Source of the DNA: an uncultured bacterium | GTDB taxonomy: Bacteria; Bacillota_I; Bacilli_A; Acholeplasmatales; Anaeroplasmataceae | Direction: 5' to 3' | NCBI GenBank assembly: GCA_949291115.1 | Contig: CASETY010000004.1 | Span: 1-64,000, forward strand | Length of the DNA: 64,000 nucleotides | Shown here: one piece after another, positions 52,736 through 61,942 of the stretch | Position numbering within the stretch: position 1 is the first letter of the stretch | How the letters are laid out: every line of letters starts with the position of its first letter | The notes under the pieces: generated by a model | Seen by the model: only the letters and a program-made list of their open reading frames with translations | Database searches by the model: none | What the model was told of the DNA's origin: nothing | Program-made: the position numbers and the translations under genes

Positions 52736-55231
52736 ATGAATCATGATAAAAGTGATTTCTTAGCTGCTGAAAGCCAAGAAACAGAACGTATAGAAAAATT
52801 AAATATTAATGAAAAATTACAAAAATCTTTTTTAAGCTACGCTATGTCTGTTATTGTTAGTAGAGCTTTACCAGATATTAGAGATGGTTTAAAACCAGTT
52901 CAAAGAAGAATCGTCTATGGTATGAATGAAATGGGTGTTTATTATAATGTAGCTCATAAAAAATCAGCTCGTATCGTCGGTGATGTTATGGGTAAATACC
53001 ATCCACATGGTGACTCTTCTATTTACGATGCGATGGTTAGAATGGCTCAACCATTTAGTTATCGTTATCCTTTAGTAGATGGTCATGGTAACTTTGGTAA
53101 TATTGATGGTGATGGCGCCGCCGCTATGCGTTATACCGAAGCTCGTATGAGTAAAATTGCTGCTGAACTAGTAAGAGATATTGATAAAAACACAGTTGAT
53201 TTTATTGATAATTATGATGGTACAGAAAAAGAACCAGTAGTTCTTCCTTCACGTATTCCTAACTTGTTAGTAAACGGCGCAACTGGTATTGCGGTTGGAA
53301 TGGCTACTAATATTCCTCCTCATAATTTAGGAGAAGTTGTTGATGCGATTATTGCCTTAATTCATAATTCTGAGATTACAATTGACGAGTTGATGCAATA
53401 TATAAAAGGCCCAGATTTCCCTACAGGAGGCCAAATTTTAGGCCTTACAGGTTTAAGAAATGCTTATACTACTGGTAATGGTACTATCTTAATTAGATCA
53501 AAAGCGGAAATCGAAACTAATGAGAAAAATGGTAAGAATTCAATCATTGTGACTGAAATTCCATACATGGTAAATAAGACAAAATTGATTGAAAGAATTG
53601 CCGAAATTGCGAAAGATAAAATAGTTGAAGGTATCACTGACATTAGAGATGAATCTAATCGTAAAGGTATCAGAATCGTTATTGAATTAAGAAAAGATGT
53701 TAATCCAGAGGTTATGTTAAATAACTTATATAAATATACACAGTTACAAGCTAGCTTCGGTATTAATATGATTTGTTTAATTAATAATGAACCAAGAACT
53801 ATTTCTCTTAAACAAGCTTTAGAAGAATATTTAAAATTCCAAATTGAAATTATTACAAGAAGAACAGAATTTAATTTAAATAAAGCTTTAGAACGTTTAC
53901 ATATTTTAGAAGGTTATGTAATTGCTCAAGATAATATTGATGAAATTATTAAAATTATTAGAGAAACAACTGATGGTTCAGAAAAAGAAAAATTAATTCA
54001 AAGATTTAATTTAACTGATGTTCAAGCAACAGCTATTTTAGATATGCAATTAAGAAGATTATCTGGTTTAAATCGTGAAAAGATTTTAAATGAAATTGAT
54101 GAATTAAATAAATTAGTTGTGGATTTGAAAGATATTTTAGCGCGTCCAGAAAGAAAATTAAATTTAATTGAAAATGAATTATTAGAAATTAAAGAAAAAT
54201 ATAGTGATGAAAGAAAGAGTGAAATTTGTCTTCATCAAGATTTAAGCATTGAAAATGAAGATTTAATTCCACGTGAAGATGTAATTATTACAATTACTAA
54301 TAAAGGTTATGCAAAACGCATGAAACAAGATAGTTATAAGGTTCAAAATCGTGGTGGAGTTGGTGTTTCTGGCATTAAAACTAAAGAAGATGATGATGTT
54401 AGAGATATTATTCCTACTTCTACACATGATTTCTTATACTTCTTTACTAATTTAGGTAGAGTATATGCTATTAAAGCTTATCAAATACCGGCTTCTTCTA
54501 GAACAGCTAAAGGCTTACCTTTAGTAAATGTCTTAAATTTAGGTGAAAATGAAACTATTAGAGCGGTTACTAATATACCTTCTTCTTTAGAAACAGGTTA
54601 TTTATTGTTCACAACTAAAGATGGTTTAGTAAAACGTAGTGATATTAGTGAATTTAAGAATATTAGAGCTAATGGTAAAATAGCTATTTCATTAAAAGAT
54701 AATGATGAATTAGTATCTGTCTTATTAACAGATGGTAATAAAGAAATTGTTATTGGTGCATCTAATGGTAAAGCAATTAGATTTAATGAAAATGACATTA
54801 GAATAATGGGTCGAACAGCTGCCGGAGTTAAAGGTATTAGATTCCAAGAAAATGATTATGTTGTCGGTGTTGCCTTAGTAAGTGATGATTCTAATGAAAT
54901 ATTAGTAATTACTGAAAAAGGTTATGGCAAACGTAGTGATGCTTCTTCTTATCGTTTACAATCTCGTGGTGGTATGGGTGTTAAAGCTTTAAATGTTACC
55001 GAAAAGAATGGTCGTTTAGTAGCTTTAAAGAGTGTATCAGATGATAAAGATTTAATTATTACAACTGATAAAGGTATGGTAATAAGAATACATATTAAAG
55101 ATATATCTTTATTAGGTCGTGCTTCTCAAGGTGTTAAACTAATTAGATTAAAAGATGATCATTCAATTTCTACCGTTGCGATTGTTGAAGAAAATCAAGA
55201 AGAATTAACAAACTTAGAGGAACAAGAATAA
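52736..55231 (+). CDS. gyrA: DNA gyrase subunit A
   Basis: 831 residues. The breakage-reunion domain has [34 protein letters not shown] and the catalytic Tyr133 in [11 protein letters not shown]. The C-terminal beta-pinwheel is present with the GyrA box-like [10 protein letters not shown]. With GyrB it introduces negative supercoils. Its Shine-Dalgarno (GGAGAG, 52725-52730) is perfectly complementary to the CUCUCC core of the candidate small RNA at 39059-39180. A terminator overlaps the stop codon. Confidence 0.98.
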   Translation: MNHDKSDFLAAESQETERIEKLNINEKLQKSFLSYAMSVIVSRALPDIRDGLKPVQRRIVYGMNEMGVYYNVAHKKSARIVGDVMGKYHPHGDSSIYDAMVRMAQPFSYRYPLVDGHGNFGNIDGDGAAAMRYTEARMSKIAAELVRDIDKNTVDFIDNYDGTEKEPVVLPSRIPNLLVNGATGIAVGMATNIPPHNLGEVVDAIIALIHNSEITIDELMQYIKGPDFPTGGQILGLTGLRNAYTTGNGTILIRSKAEIETNEKNGKNSIIVTEIPYMVNKTKLIERIAEIAKDKIVEGITDIRDESNRKGIRIVIELRKDVNPEVMLNNLYKYTQLQASFGINMICLINNEPRTISLKQALEEYLKFQIEIITRRTEFNLNKALERLHILEGYVIAQDNIDEIIKIIRETTDGSEKEKLIQRFNLTDVQATAILDMQLRRLSGLNREKILNEIDELNKLVVDLKDILARPERKLNLIENELLEIKEKYSDERKSEICLHQDLSIENEDLIPREDVIITITNKGYAKRMKQDSYKVQNRGGVGVSGIKTKEDDDVRDIIPTSTHDFLYFFTNLGRVYAIKAYQIPASSRTAKGLPLVNVLNLGENETIRAVTNIPSSLETGYLLFTTKDGLVKRSDISEFKNIRANGKIAISLKDNDELVSVLLTDGNKEIVIGASNGKAIRFNENDIRIMGRTAAGVKGIRFQENDYVVGVALVSDDSNEILVITEKGYGKRSDASSYRLQSRGGMGVKALNVTEKNGRLVALKSVSDDKDLIITTDKGMVIRIHIKDISLLGRASQGVKLIRLKDDHSISTVAIVEENQEELTNLEEQE

Positions 55232-55246
55232 TCTTGTTCCTTTTTA
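55218..55246 (+). terminator. Terminator of yaaA-recF-gyrB-gyrA
   Basis: GGAACAAGA (55219-55227) pairs with TCTTGTTCC (55232-55240), followed by five Ts. The next gene begins only 5-11 bp later, with its AGG just after the T-run, so some readthrough or a promoter within gyrA is needed for that gene. Confidence 0.8.
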
Positions 55247-55250
55247 GGTT

Positions 55251-57560
55251 ATGTCTATGAAAAATATTGCAATTAGAGAACTAGCCTTTTTCGTATATCA
55301 AAAAGGGAATTTATCTTCTGAACTTTCATTTAATAGTGATGCTAAAGAAGGTAGTATAATCCATTCCTTAAGACAAAGTGAATATGGTAAAGAAGCCATT
55401 AAAGAATATTATATTAATCATAAATTAATAATTGATAAAGAAGAATATAATTTTATTGGTTTTGTTGATGGCTTATTAGAAAAAGATAAACGTTTAGTTC
55501 TAGAAGAAATTAAAACAACCGATTTAAATGTCTACGATGAAAATTTTCAAATCAAAGATGAACATTTAGCTCAGTTAAAACTATATGCTTACTTCTTATA
55601 TTTAGAAACAAATATCTTAGATATTGAATTAAATCTACTCTATATAGAAAGAAAAACCTTAAAAAGAAGAAATTATAAATATAAAGTTACTAGTGATGAA
55701 TTAACTAATTTCTTTAATGAAACAATTACAATTTATTTAACATACTTTAATACCATAAATAAAATAGAAATAGAAAGATTAGTTACAACCAACAAATTAG
55801 AATTTCCTTTTTCAATAAGAGATGGTCAACAAGAAATTATAGAAGCTACTCTTACTAATTTTATTAATAATGATATTTTATATATTTTAGCGCCAACTGG
55901 GATAGGTAAAACAATGGCTACTTTATATCCAGCTATTAAATCAATGAGTAAAATTGGTGATAAAGTATTTTACTTAACAGCCAAAAATAGTGGTAAGACT
56001 TCGGCTATTCAAGCTTTAAATATTTTAAAAGAAAATGGATTAAGATTAAAAAGTATTGAATTAGTAGCTAAAAAGAAAATATGTTTATATGGTAAAGAAA
56101 ATTGTAAAATGGAAGAATGTCCATATGCCAAAAACTTCTTTGAAAAGTTAAAAGAAGCCACGTTAGATATTTTAACTAATAATGATATTATTGATAATAA
56201 TATATTAATAGATTATGCAATGAAATATGAAATATGTAGTTTTGAATATGCATTAAATATATCATTATATACTTCGGTAATAATAGCTGATTATAATTAT
56301 GTTTTTGATCCTAAAGTTAAATTAATAAGGTATTTTGAACAAGATAATTTTAAACCATATCTTTTAGTTGACGAAGCTCATAACTTAGTTTCTAGAAGTT
56401 TAGAAATGTATTCTAATAGTTTAAGTATTTATACATTAATAAAGTTAAAAAACTTATTTATTAATGAAAAAATAATCTATAAGAAAATACTGGTTTTAAT
56501 TAATTATCTTCATAAAACATATGATGATAAAGTAACTACTATAAGTTCATTTATAAGTAAAGATAAAGATTTAAATTTAGAAAATTATCTAATAGATATT
56601 GTTGATGACATTTATAATTATTTAGAATTTAATGATAACATTGATAATAAAGATGAAATATTAGAAGGCTATTTTGCATTAAAAGATTATTTAAGAATAG
56701 CTAATTTATATGATAGGACGCATTTGTTTATTGTTAAATTAGAAAACAATAATTTAATAATAAGACTTAAATGTTTAGATGCATCTAACTATTTATTAGA
56801 AACTATTAATAATCATTCAAGTGGCACAGTTTATTTTTCAGCTACTTTATATCCACTTAATTATTACAAGAGTTTTTTAAGTCAAAATGAAGGTTCTTAT
56901 TTAGAACTTACATCACCGTTTAATAAAGACAATTTACTTTTAATGAATATGCCTATATCAACAAGATATAATGATAGACACTATACAATTGACTTAATTG
57001 TAGATGCAATTAAAAAATGTATTATGGCTAAACAAGGCCATTATATAGTATTCTTTCCCTCTTATGAATATTTAAATTTAATTGTTTCAAATATTAATAT
57101 TGATGATTATGAAATGATTGTTCAAACCAAAGATAAACCAATAAATTATTTTATGGACAAATTTAAAAGTAAAGATAATATTTTAGGTTTCTTTGTACTT
57201 GGTGGTATTTATAGTGAGGGTATTGATTATGTTGGTGAAATGTTAGATGGTGTAATAATTGTTGGGGTTGGTATGCCGCAAATTAATGAAGAAAATAATC
57301 TTTTAAAGACTTATTTTGATAATATAAATAATAAAGGTTTTTTATATAGTTATACTTATCCAGGTTTTAATAAAATTGTCCAAGCGGTTGGTAGAGTTAT
57401 TAGAACCGAAACTGATAAAGGGATTGCTTTATTAATTGATGATAGATATCAGTCGCAAATTTATAAAGAAATCTTTCCTGCTCATTGGTCTAATATTAAA
57501 TATTTAAATTTTGATAGTAATTTAGATGAATTACTTTTGGAATTTTGGGCAAAAAAATAG
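55251..57560 (+). CDS. Nuclease-helicase fusion: PD-(D/E)XK domain plus XPD/DinG-type helicase
   Basis: 769 residues. The N-terminal 170 residues look like a RecB/Cas4-type nuclease: E-rich start, FVDGLL (about 67-72) and EEIKT (about 84-88) give the D...ExK pattern. The helicase has Walker A APTGIGKT (about 214-221), an XPD-type iron-sulfur domain with Cys near 277, 284, 289 and 328, DEAH (about 374), and the C-terminal QAVGRVIRTETDKG. Such enzymes are 5'-3' Fe-S helicases of DNA repair. AGG is 2 nt from the first ATG and 8 nt from the second (55257), so the latter may be the real start. Confidence 0.82.
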   Translation: MSMKNIAIRELAFFVYQKGNLSSELSFNSDAKEGSIIHSLRQSEYGKEAIKEYYINHKLIIDKEEYNFIGFVDGLLEKDKRLVLEEIKTTDLNVYDENFQIKDEHLAQLKLYAYFLYLETNILDIELNLLYIERKTLKRRNYKYKVTSDELTNFFNETITIYLTYFNTINKIEIERLVTTNKLEFPFSIRDGQQEIIEATLTNFINNDILYILAPTGIGKTMATLYPAIKSMSKIGDKVFYLTAKNSGKTSAIQALNILKENGLRLKSIELVAKKKICLYGKENCKMEECPYAKNFFEKLKEATLDILTNNDIIDNNILIDYAMKYEICSFEYALNISLYTSVIIADYNYVFDPKVKLIRYFEQDNFKPYLLVDEAHNLVSRSLEMYSNSLSIYTLIKLKNLFINEKIIYKKILVLINYLHKTYDDKVTTISSFISKDKDLNLENYLIDIVDDIYNYLEFNDNIDNKDEILEGYFALKDYLRIANLYDRTHLFIVKLENNNLIIRLKCLDASNYLLETINNHSSGTVYFSATLYPLNYYKSFLSQNEGSYLELTSPFNKDNLLLMNMPISTRYNDRHYTIDLIVDAIKKCIMAKQGHYIVFFPSYEYLNLIVSNINIDDYEMIVQTKDKPINYFMDKFKSKDNILGFFVLGGIYSEGIDYVGEMLDGVIIVGVGMPQINEENNLLKTYFDNINNKGFLYSYTYPGFNKIVQAVGRVIRTETDKGIALLIDDRYQSQIYKEIFPAHWSNIKYLNFDSNLDELLLEFWAKK

Positions 57561-57585
57561 TAGAAATTTTGTTTCTACTATTTTA
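57551..57585. terminator. Bidirectional terminator between helicase and HIT genes
   Basis: TAGTAGAAA (57558-57566) pairs with TTTCTACTA (57572-57580), with a seven-A run on the left and TTTT on the right; it overlaps both convergent stop codons. Confidence 0.85.
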
Positions 57586-57973
57586 GCTTATTATAAACTT
57601 CATTTAAATCAATGTCTTTACTATTGTCAGTCATTACCATTTTAAAATTATCGTTAGGATAACGTGGAATAATATGTACATGAAAATGCATTACACTTTG
57701 GCCAGCAACTTCACCACAATTGTTAATAATATTAATTCCAGGGGCGTTTAATTTAGCTTTTATTTGGATAGCTAACATTTGAACTACTTTCATTAAATGT
57801 AAATATAAGTCTGCTGGTATTTCACAAATGTTTTCATAATGTTCTTTAGGTAAAACTAGTGTGTGACCATAAGTGGCTTGACTTATATCAAGGATTGCTA
57901 TTACTTTATCATCTTCATATATTTTTTTAGAAGGTATCTTTCCTTCATTAATTAAACAAAATACACAACTCAT
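57578..57973 (-). CDS. HIT-family nucleotide hydrolase/transferase
   Basis: 131 residues. The histidine triad HFHVHIIPRY (about 95-104) contains the catalytic central His; CVFCLINEGKIPSKKIYED with a Cys pair and GHTLVLPKEHY are also typical. HIT proteins hydrolyse nucleoside phosphoramidates or dinucleoside polyphosphates. It is a single gene divergent from the desulfoferrodoxin gene. Confidence 0.92.
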   Translation of the reverse strand: MSCVFCLINEGKIPSKKIYEDDKVIAILDISQATYGHTLVLPKEHYENICEIPADLYLHLMKVVQMLAIQIKAKLNAPGINIINNCGEVAGQSVMHFHVHIIPRYPNDNFKMVMTDNSKDIDLNEVYNKLK

Positions 57974-58070
57974 AAATAAACCTCCGTTTATTTAATTATA
58001 CAATATTTTAAGCAAATTAGTTTTAAGTTTTTAAAAAAATGTTATAATTAAAATATAGGAGGACTTAATA

Positions 58071-58445
58071 ATGAAATTTTATTTATGTAAGCATTGTAAG
58101 AATTTAGTAGAAATGGTAATGGATAGTGGTGTAAATCCTGTTTGTTGTGGCGAAAAGATGGAAGAATTAAAAGCTAATACAACAGACGCAGCACAAGAAA
58201 AACATGTACCAGTAGTTAATGTTTCAGGCAATGTTGTAAATGTGGTTGTTGGATCTGTTTTACATCCACAAACAGAAGCTCATTTAATTAATTTTATTGT
58301 TTTAAAAACTTGTTGCAAGGTTTACCGTAAAGATTTAACAAAAGATGATGAACCAAAAGCTTCTTTTGTTTTAGAAGATGGTGAAAAGCCTTTAGAAGTT
58401 TATGCTTACTGTAATTTACATGGATTATGGAAAGCTAGTTTATAA
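58071..58445 (+). CDS. Desulfoferrodoxin (class I superoxide reductase)
   Basis: 124 residues. The N-terminal desulforedoxin site has Cys6, Cys9, Cys25 and Cys26 (FeCys4, centre I). Centre II ligands are present: His45 (KHVPVV), His65 and His71 (LHPQTEAH), Cys114 and His117 (YCNLHGLW). It reduces superoxide to hydrogen peroxide in anaerobes without making oxygen. It has AGGAGG before the ATG, a TATAAT about 30 bp upstream, and its own terminator. It lies just before the oxygen-sensitive pyruvate formate-lyase genes, which fits a protective role. Confidence 0.95.
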   Translation: MKFYLCKHCKNLVEMVMDSGVNPVCCGEKMEELKANTTDAAQEKHVPVVNVSGNVVNVVVGSVLHPQTEAHLINFIVLKTCCKVYRKDLTKDDEPKASFVLEDGEKPLEVYAYCNLHGLWKASL

Positions 58446-58449
58446 TTCT

Positions 58450-58481
58450 ATTAGTTGTGATTTTTATCACAACTTTTTTTA
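58450..58481 (+). terminator. Terminator of the desulfoferrodoxin gene
   Basis: AGTTGTGA (58453-58460) pairs with TCACAACT (58467-58474), followed by TTTTTT. The pflA RBS (GGGG) begins a few bp later. Confidence 0.85.
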
Positions 58482-58493
58482 GGGGTAGATAAC

Positions 58494-59231
58494 ATGGAAG
58501 GAAAAATACATTCTTTTGAATCGTTTGGAACTGTTGATGGACCTGGAATAAGATTTGTTATTTTCTTTAAAGGCTGTCCATTAAGATGTTTATATTGTCA
58601 TAATCCTGATACTTGGACTTTTGAAAATTCTAAAACATATAGTGAAGATGAAATTATCAAAGAAGCTTTAAAATATAAAGGTTATTGGGGTGAAAAAGGT
58701 GGCGTCACTATAACAGGTGGAGAACCAACCTTACAACTTGATTTTTTAATTAGTTTACTTAAGAAATTTAAAGAATATAATGTTCATACTGCTGTTGATA
58801 CTTGTGGTTATTTGTTTAATGAAAATAACAAAGATAAGTATTTAGAATTGATTAAATATACAGATTTATTCTTATTAGATATTAAACATATCAATAATGA
58901 AGAACATATAAAACTAACATCTAAAGAAAATAAAAGCATATTAAACTTTGCCAAATTTTTAAGTGACAATAACAAAAGTATGTGGATTAGACATGTTTTA
59001 GTTCCTACTATTACTGATAATGATTCATATTTATATCAATTAAAAGAATTTATTGAGTCTTTAAAAACAGTTGAAAAAGTTGAAGTGTTACCTTATCATA
59101 CTTTAGGTGTAAATAAATATAAAATGTTAAATATTAAATATCCTTTAGAAGGAATTAATAGTCCTTCTAAGGAAAGAGTTATGAATGCCAAAAATATTTT
59201 AGAGGTTAAAAAATATGCAGCTAAATATTGA
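58494..59231 (+). CDS. pflA: Pyruvate formate-lyase-activating enzyme
   Basis: 245 residues. A radical SAM enzyme with the cluster motif GCPLRCLYCHNPDTW (Cys28, Cys32, Cys35) and the GGEPTLQ segment (about 76-82). It uses SAM to make the glycyl radical on PFL. Here its substrate would be the separate 76-residue glycyl-radical protein at 61649. It overlaps the thioredoxin-like gene by 17 bp, with pflB beyond, so the four genes probably act together. Confidence 0.95.
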   Translation: MEGKIHSFESFGTVDGPGIRFVIFFKGCPLRCLYCHNPDTWTFENSKTYSEDEIIKEALKYKGYWGEKGGVTITGGEPTLQLDFLISLLKKFKEYNVHTAVDTCGYLFNENNKDKYLELIKYTDLFLLDIKHINNEEHIKLTSKENKSILNFAKFLSDNNKSMWIRHVLVPTITDNDSYLYQLKEFIESLKTVEKVEVLPYHTLGVNKYKMLNIKYPLEGINSPSKERVMNAKNILEVKKYAAKY

Positions 59232-59538
59232 AAATTATAAAAAAGAATTAAGAGGAATAAGTGTTGTTGAAGTTTCTGGCGAAGGATGTGCCAATTGTAT
59301 TACCTTAATGCCGATACTATATAAAATATTATCTTTAAGAGATGATTGTGTATTACATCACTTAGAAGTAAATGAACAAAATATGGCCTTATGTAAGGAA
59401 TTTTCAATAGATAGAGTTCCTACAATTCTCGTACTTAAAGATAGAGAAGTGATGGCTAGATGCACTGGTTATCAACCAGAAGAAATATTAGAAATTTGGT
59501 TAGACACTAAAATAAATGAAATTAAAAACAATGTATAG
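59215..59538 (+). CDS. Thioredoxin-fold protein with CANC active site
   Basis: 107 residues. The fold shows GEGCANCITLMPILYKI (Cys25 and Cys28; CANC instead of CGPC), a cis-Pro in RVPTILVL (Pro69) and the GYQPEEIL helix. It begins inside pflA (17-bp overlap), with AGAGG 6-7 nt before its ATG, and ends 70 bp before pflB. The placement suggests redox maintenance of the PFL system, for example keeping the catalytic cysteines reduced, but this is inference. No thioredoxin reductase with redox cysteines is seen in the window. Confidence 0.82.
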   Translation: MQLNIENYKKELRGISVVEVSGEGCANCITLMPILYKILSLRDDCVLHHLEVNEQNMALCKEFSIDRVPTILVLKDREVMARCTGYQPEEILEIWLDTKINEIKNNV

Positions 59539-59608
59539 AGCATATTGCTTGCGTTTTTATTAATAGTTTGATAGTATTTAAATATCTTTTTTGAAAGGAA
59601 GTGTTTTT

Positions 59609-61636
59609 ATGTATTTAGGATGGGAAGGTTTTAACCTTGGTAAATGGAGTAATGATGAAGTCGATGTTAGAGACTTCATTCAAAGAAATTATACACCATA
59701 TTTAGGTGATTCTTCTTTCTTAGCTGGTCCAACAGAAGCTACTAAAAAATTGTGGGACATTGTTTTAGATTTATCTAAAAAAGAAAGAGAAAATGGTGGT
59801 GTATTAGATGCTGATACAGATATCATTTCAACTATTACTTCTCATGGTCCTTGTTATTTAGATAAAGATTTAGAAAAGATTGTTGGTTTACAAACGGATA
59901 AACCATTTAAAAGATCACTACAACCATTTGGTGGTATAAAAATGGCTACAGAAGCTTGTGAAATGTATGGCTACCATGTAAGTGACCGTGTAAAAGAAAT
60001 TTTTACAAAATATCGTAAAACTCATAATGATGGTGTTTATGATGCTTATACACCAGAAATGAGGGCTGCTAGACGTGCACATATTCTAACAGGTTTACCT
60101 GATACATATGGTAGAGGCCGTATTGTTGGTGATTATAGAAGAGTTGCCTTATATGGTGTTGATTATTTAATTAAACATAAAGAATTAGATAAATCTTTAA
60201 TAGGTGGGGAAATGCGTCCTGACCGTATTAGAGACCGTGAAGAATTATCTGAACAAATTAAAGCCTTAAAAGCTTTAAAAGAAATGGCTTTAAGTTATGG
60301 TGTTGACATTAGTGAACCAGCTAAAACAGCTAAAGAAGCTATTCAAGCATTATATTTTGGTTATTTAGCAGCTGTTAAAGATCAAAACGGTGCTGCGATG
60401 TCTATTGGTAGAAATACTACATTCTTAGATATTTATATTGAACGTGATTTACAAAAAGGTATTCTTACGGAAACAGAAGCCCAAGAATTAATGGATCATT
60501 TTGTAATGAAATTAAGAATTGTTAAGTTCATGCGTATTCGTGAATATAATGAATTATTTAGTGGTGATCCAACATGGGTAACTGAATCAATTGGTGGTAT
60601 GGGTGTTGATGGTCGTACTTTAGTTACTAAAAACTCATTTAGAGTTTTACATACTTTAGATAATCTAGGCCCAGCTCCAGAACCAAACTTAACAGTTCTA
60701 TGGAGCAAAAATTTACCAATTAACTTTAAAAAATATTGTGCAGAAATGTCTATTAAGACATCAGCCATTCAATATGAATCTGATGATTTAATGCGTCCAA
60801 CTATGGGTGATGACTATTGTATTGCTTGTTGCGTATCTTCTATGCGTGTTGGTAAAGATATGCAATTCTTTGGTGCTCGTGCTAACTTAGCTAAGTGTTT
60901 ATTATATGCTTTAAATGGTGGTAAAGACGAATTAATGACTGATAAAGAAGGTAATCCTTATCAAGTATCACCACGTTTTGAAGGTGTATATGGCAATGAT
61001 GCTTTAAATTATAAAGAAGTTATTATTAAATATGAACAAATGATGGAATGGTTAGCTGACTTATATGTTAACACCTTAAATCTAATTCATTATATGCATG
61101 ATAAATATTCATATGAAGCTTTAGAAATGGCTTTACATGATACTAATGTTCACCGTTTCTTTGCGACAGGTATTGCTGGTTTATCTTGTGCTGTAGATTC
61201 ACTTTCAGCTATTAAATATGCAAAAGTATATCCTATTAGAAATGAAAAAGGGGTAATTGTTGATTTTAAAACAGAAGGCGATTTCCCTAAATATGGTAAT
61301 AATGATGAAAGAGCTGATGAGATTGCCGTATGGCTTGTAAAAACATTCATGAATAAGATTAAAAAACACTATACTTATCGTGAATCTGAACCAACAATGT
61401 CAATTTTAACTATTACTTCTAATGTTGTTTATGGCAAAAAGACAGGTAATACACCAGATGGTAGAAAAGCTGGTGAACCATTAGCACCAGGGGCAAACCC
61501 AATGCATGGTCGTGATTCACATGGAGCCTTAGCTTCTTTAGAATCAGTAGCTAAATTACCATATGAATATTCTAGAGATGGTATTTCTAATACTTTCTCA
61601 GTTACACCACAATCATTAGGAAAAGATGAAGACTAA
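59609..61636 (+). CDS. pflB: Pyruvate formate-lyase catalytic core, lacking the glycyl-radical domain
   Basis: 675 residues. The ten-stranded barrel of PFL is recognisable throughout, with the adjacent active-site cysteines Cys407-Cys408 in [11 protein letters not shown] (E. coli Cys418-Cys419) and the late [32 protein letters not shown]. The frame stops right after [10 protein letters not shown], where intact PFLs run on into the C-terminal glycyl-radical domain; that domain is a separate gene 12 bp downstream. Core plus small protein total 751 residues, the usual PFL length. The start ATG (MYLGWEGF) has AAAGGAAG 8 nt upstream; an in-frame TTG earlier is unlikely. Confidence 0.95.
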   Translation: MYLGWEGFNLGKWSNDEVDVRDFIQRNYTPYLGDSSFLAGPTEATKKLWDIVLDLSKKERENGGVLDADTDIISTITSHGPCYLDKDLEKIVGLQTDKPFKRSLQPFGGIKMATEACEMYGYHVSDRVKEIFTKYRKTHNDGVYDAYTPEMRAARRAHILTGLPDTYGRGRIVGDYRRVALYGVDYLIKHKELDKSLIGGEMRPDRIRDREELSEQIKALKALKEMALSYGVDISEPAKTAKEAIQALYFGYLAAVKDQNGAAMSIGRNTTFLDIYIERDLQKGILTETEAQELMDHFVMKLRIVKFMRIREYNELFSGDPTWVTESIGGMGVDGRTLVTKNSFRVLHTLDNLGPAPEPNLTVLWSKNLPINFKKYCAEMSIKTSAIQYESDDLMRPTMGDDYCIACCVSSMRVGKDMQFFGARANLAKCLLYALNGGKDELMTDKEGNPYQVSPRFEGVYGNDALNYKEVIIKYEQMMEWLADLYVNTLNLIHYMHDKYSYEALEMALHDTNVHRFFATGIAGLSCAVDSLSAIKYAKVYPIRNEKGVIVDFKTEGDFPKYGNNDERADEIAVWLVKTFMNKIKKHYTYRESEPTMSILTITSNVVYGKKTGNTPDGRKAGEPLAPGANPMHGRDSHGALASLESVAKLPYEYSRDGISNTFSVTPQSLGKDED

Positions 61637-61648
61637 GGAGGATATTTC

Positions 61649-61879
61649 ATGTCAAGAGTAGATAATTTAGTACAAATGCTAGACACTTATGTTGCCGATG
61701 GTGGCTATCATTTAAATGTGAATGTGTTTAATAGAGAGACCTTACTAGATGCCCAAAAACATCCAGAAAAGTATCCTCAATTAACAATTAGAGTATCTGG
61801 TTACGCCGTTAATTTTATTAAATTAACGAAAGAACAACAAGATGATGTAATCAGTAGAACTATTCATGAATCTATGTAA
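61649..61879 (+). CDS. Stand-alone glycyl-radical subunit completing split pyruvate formate-lyase
   Basis: 76 residues corresponding to the C-terminal end of [26 protein letters not shown]..., [16 protein letters not shown] with the radical Gly51, and the ending [18 protein letters not shown] lies 9 nt before its ATG and overlaps the pflB stop region. The gene is in the same frame as pflB; removing TAAGGAGGATATTTCATG would rejoin the two proteins in the linker. E. coli GrcA (YfiD) is a similar free domain, but there PFL keeps its own. Here the core has none, so this protein should be essential for PFL activity. Confidence 0.93.
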   Translation: MSRVDNLVQMLDTYVADGGYHLNVNVFNRETLLDAQKHPEKYPQLTIRVSGYAVNFIKLTKEQQDDVISRTIHESM

Positions 61880-61892
61880 TTAAAAATATAGA

Positions 61893-61942
61893 AAAAAGGC
61901 TTAATTAAGAGAATTTAAACTCATTAATTAAGCCTTTATTTT
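61893..61942. terminator. Bidirectional terminator after the split PFL genes
   Basis: AAAGGCTTAATTAA (61895-61908) pairs over 14 bp with TTAATTAAGCCTTT (61924-61937), with A-run and T-run flanks; the convergent MBL-fold gene ends at 61941. Confidence 0.88.

Noticed and set aside
61634-61651. PFL interruption as a sequencing or assembly error
   Set aside because: The break consists of an in-frame 18-nt insertion containing a stop codon, a full AAGGAGG and an ATG at proper spacing; an error would more likely be a single substitution or frameshift.
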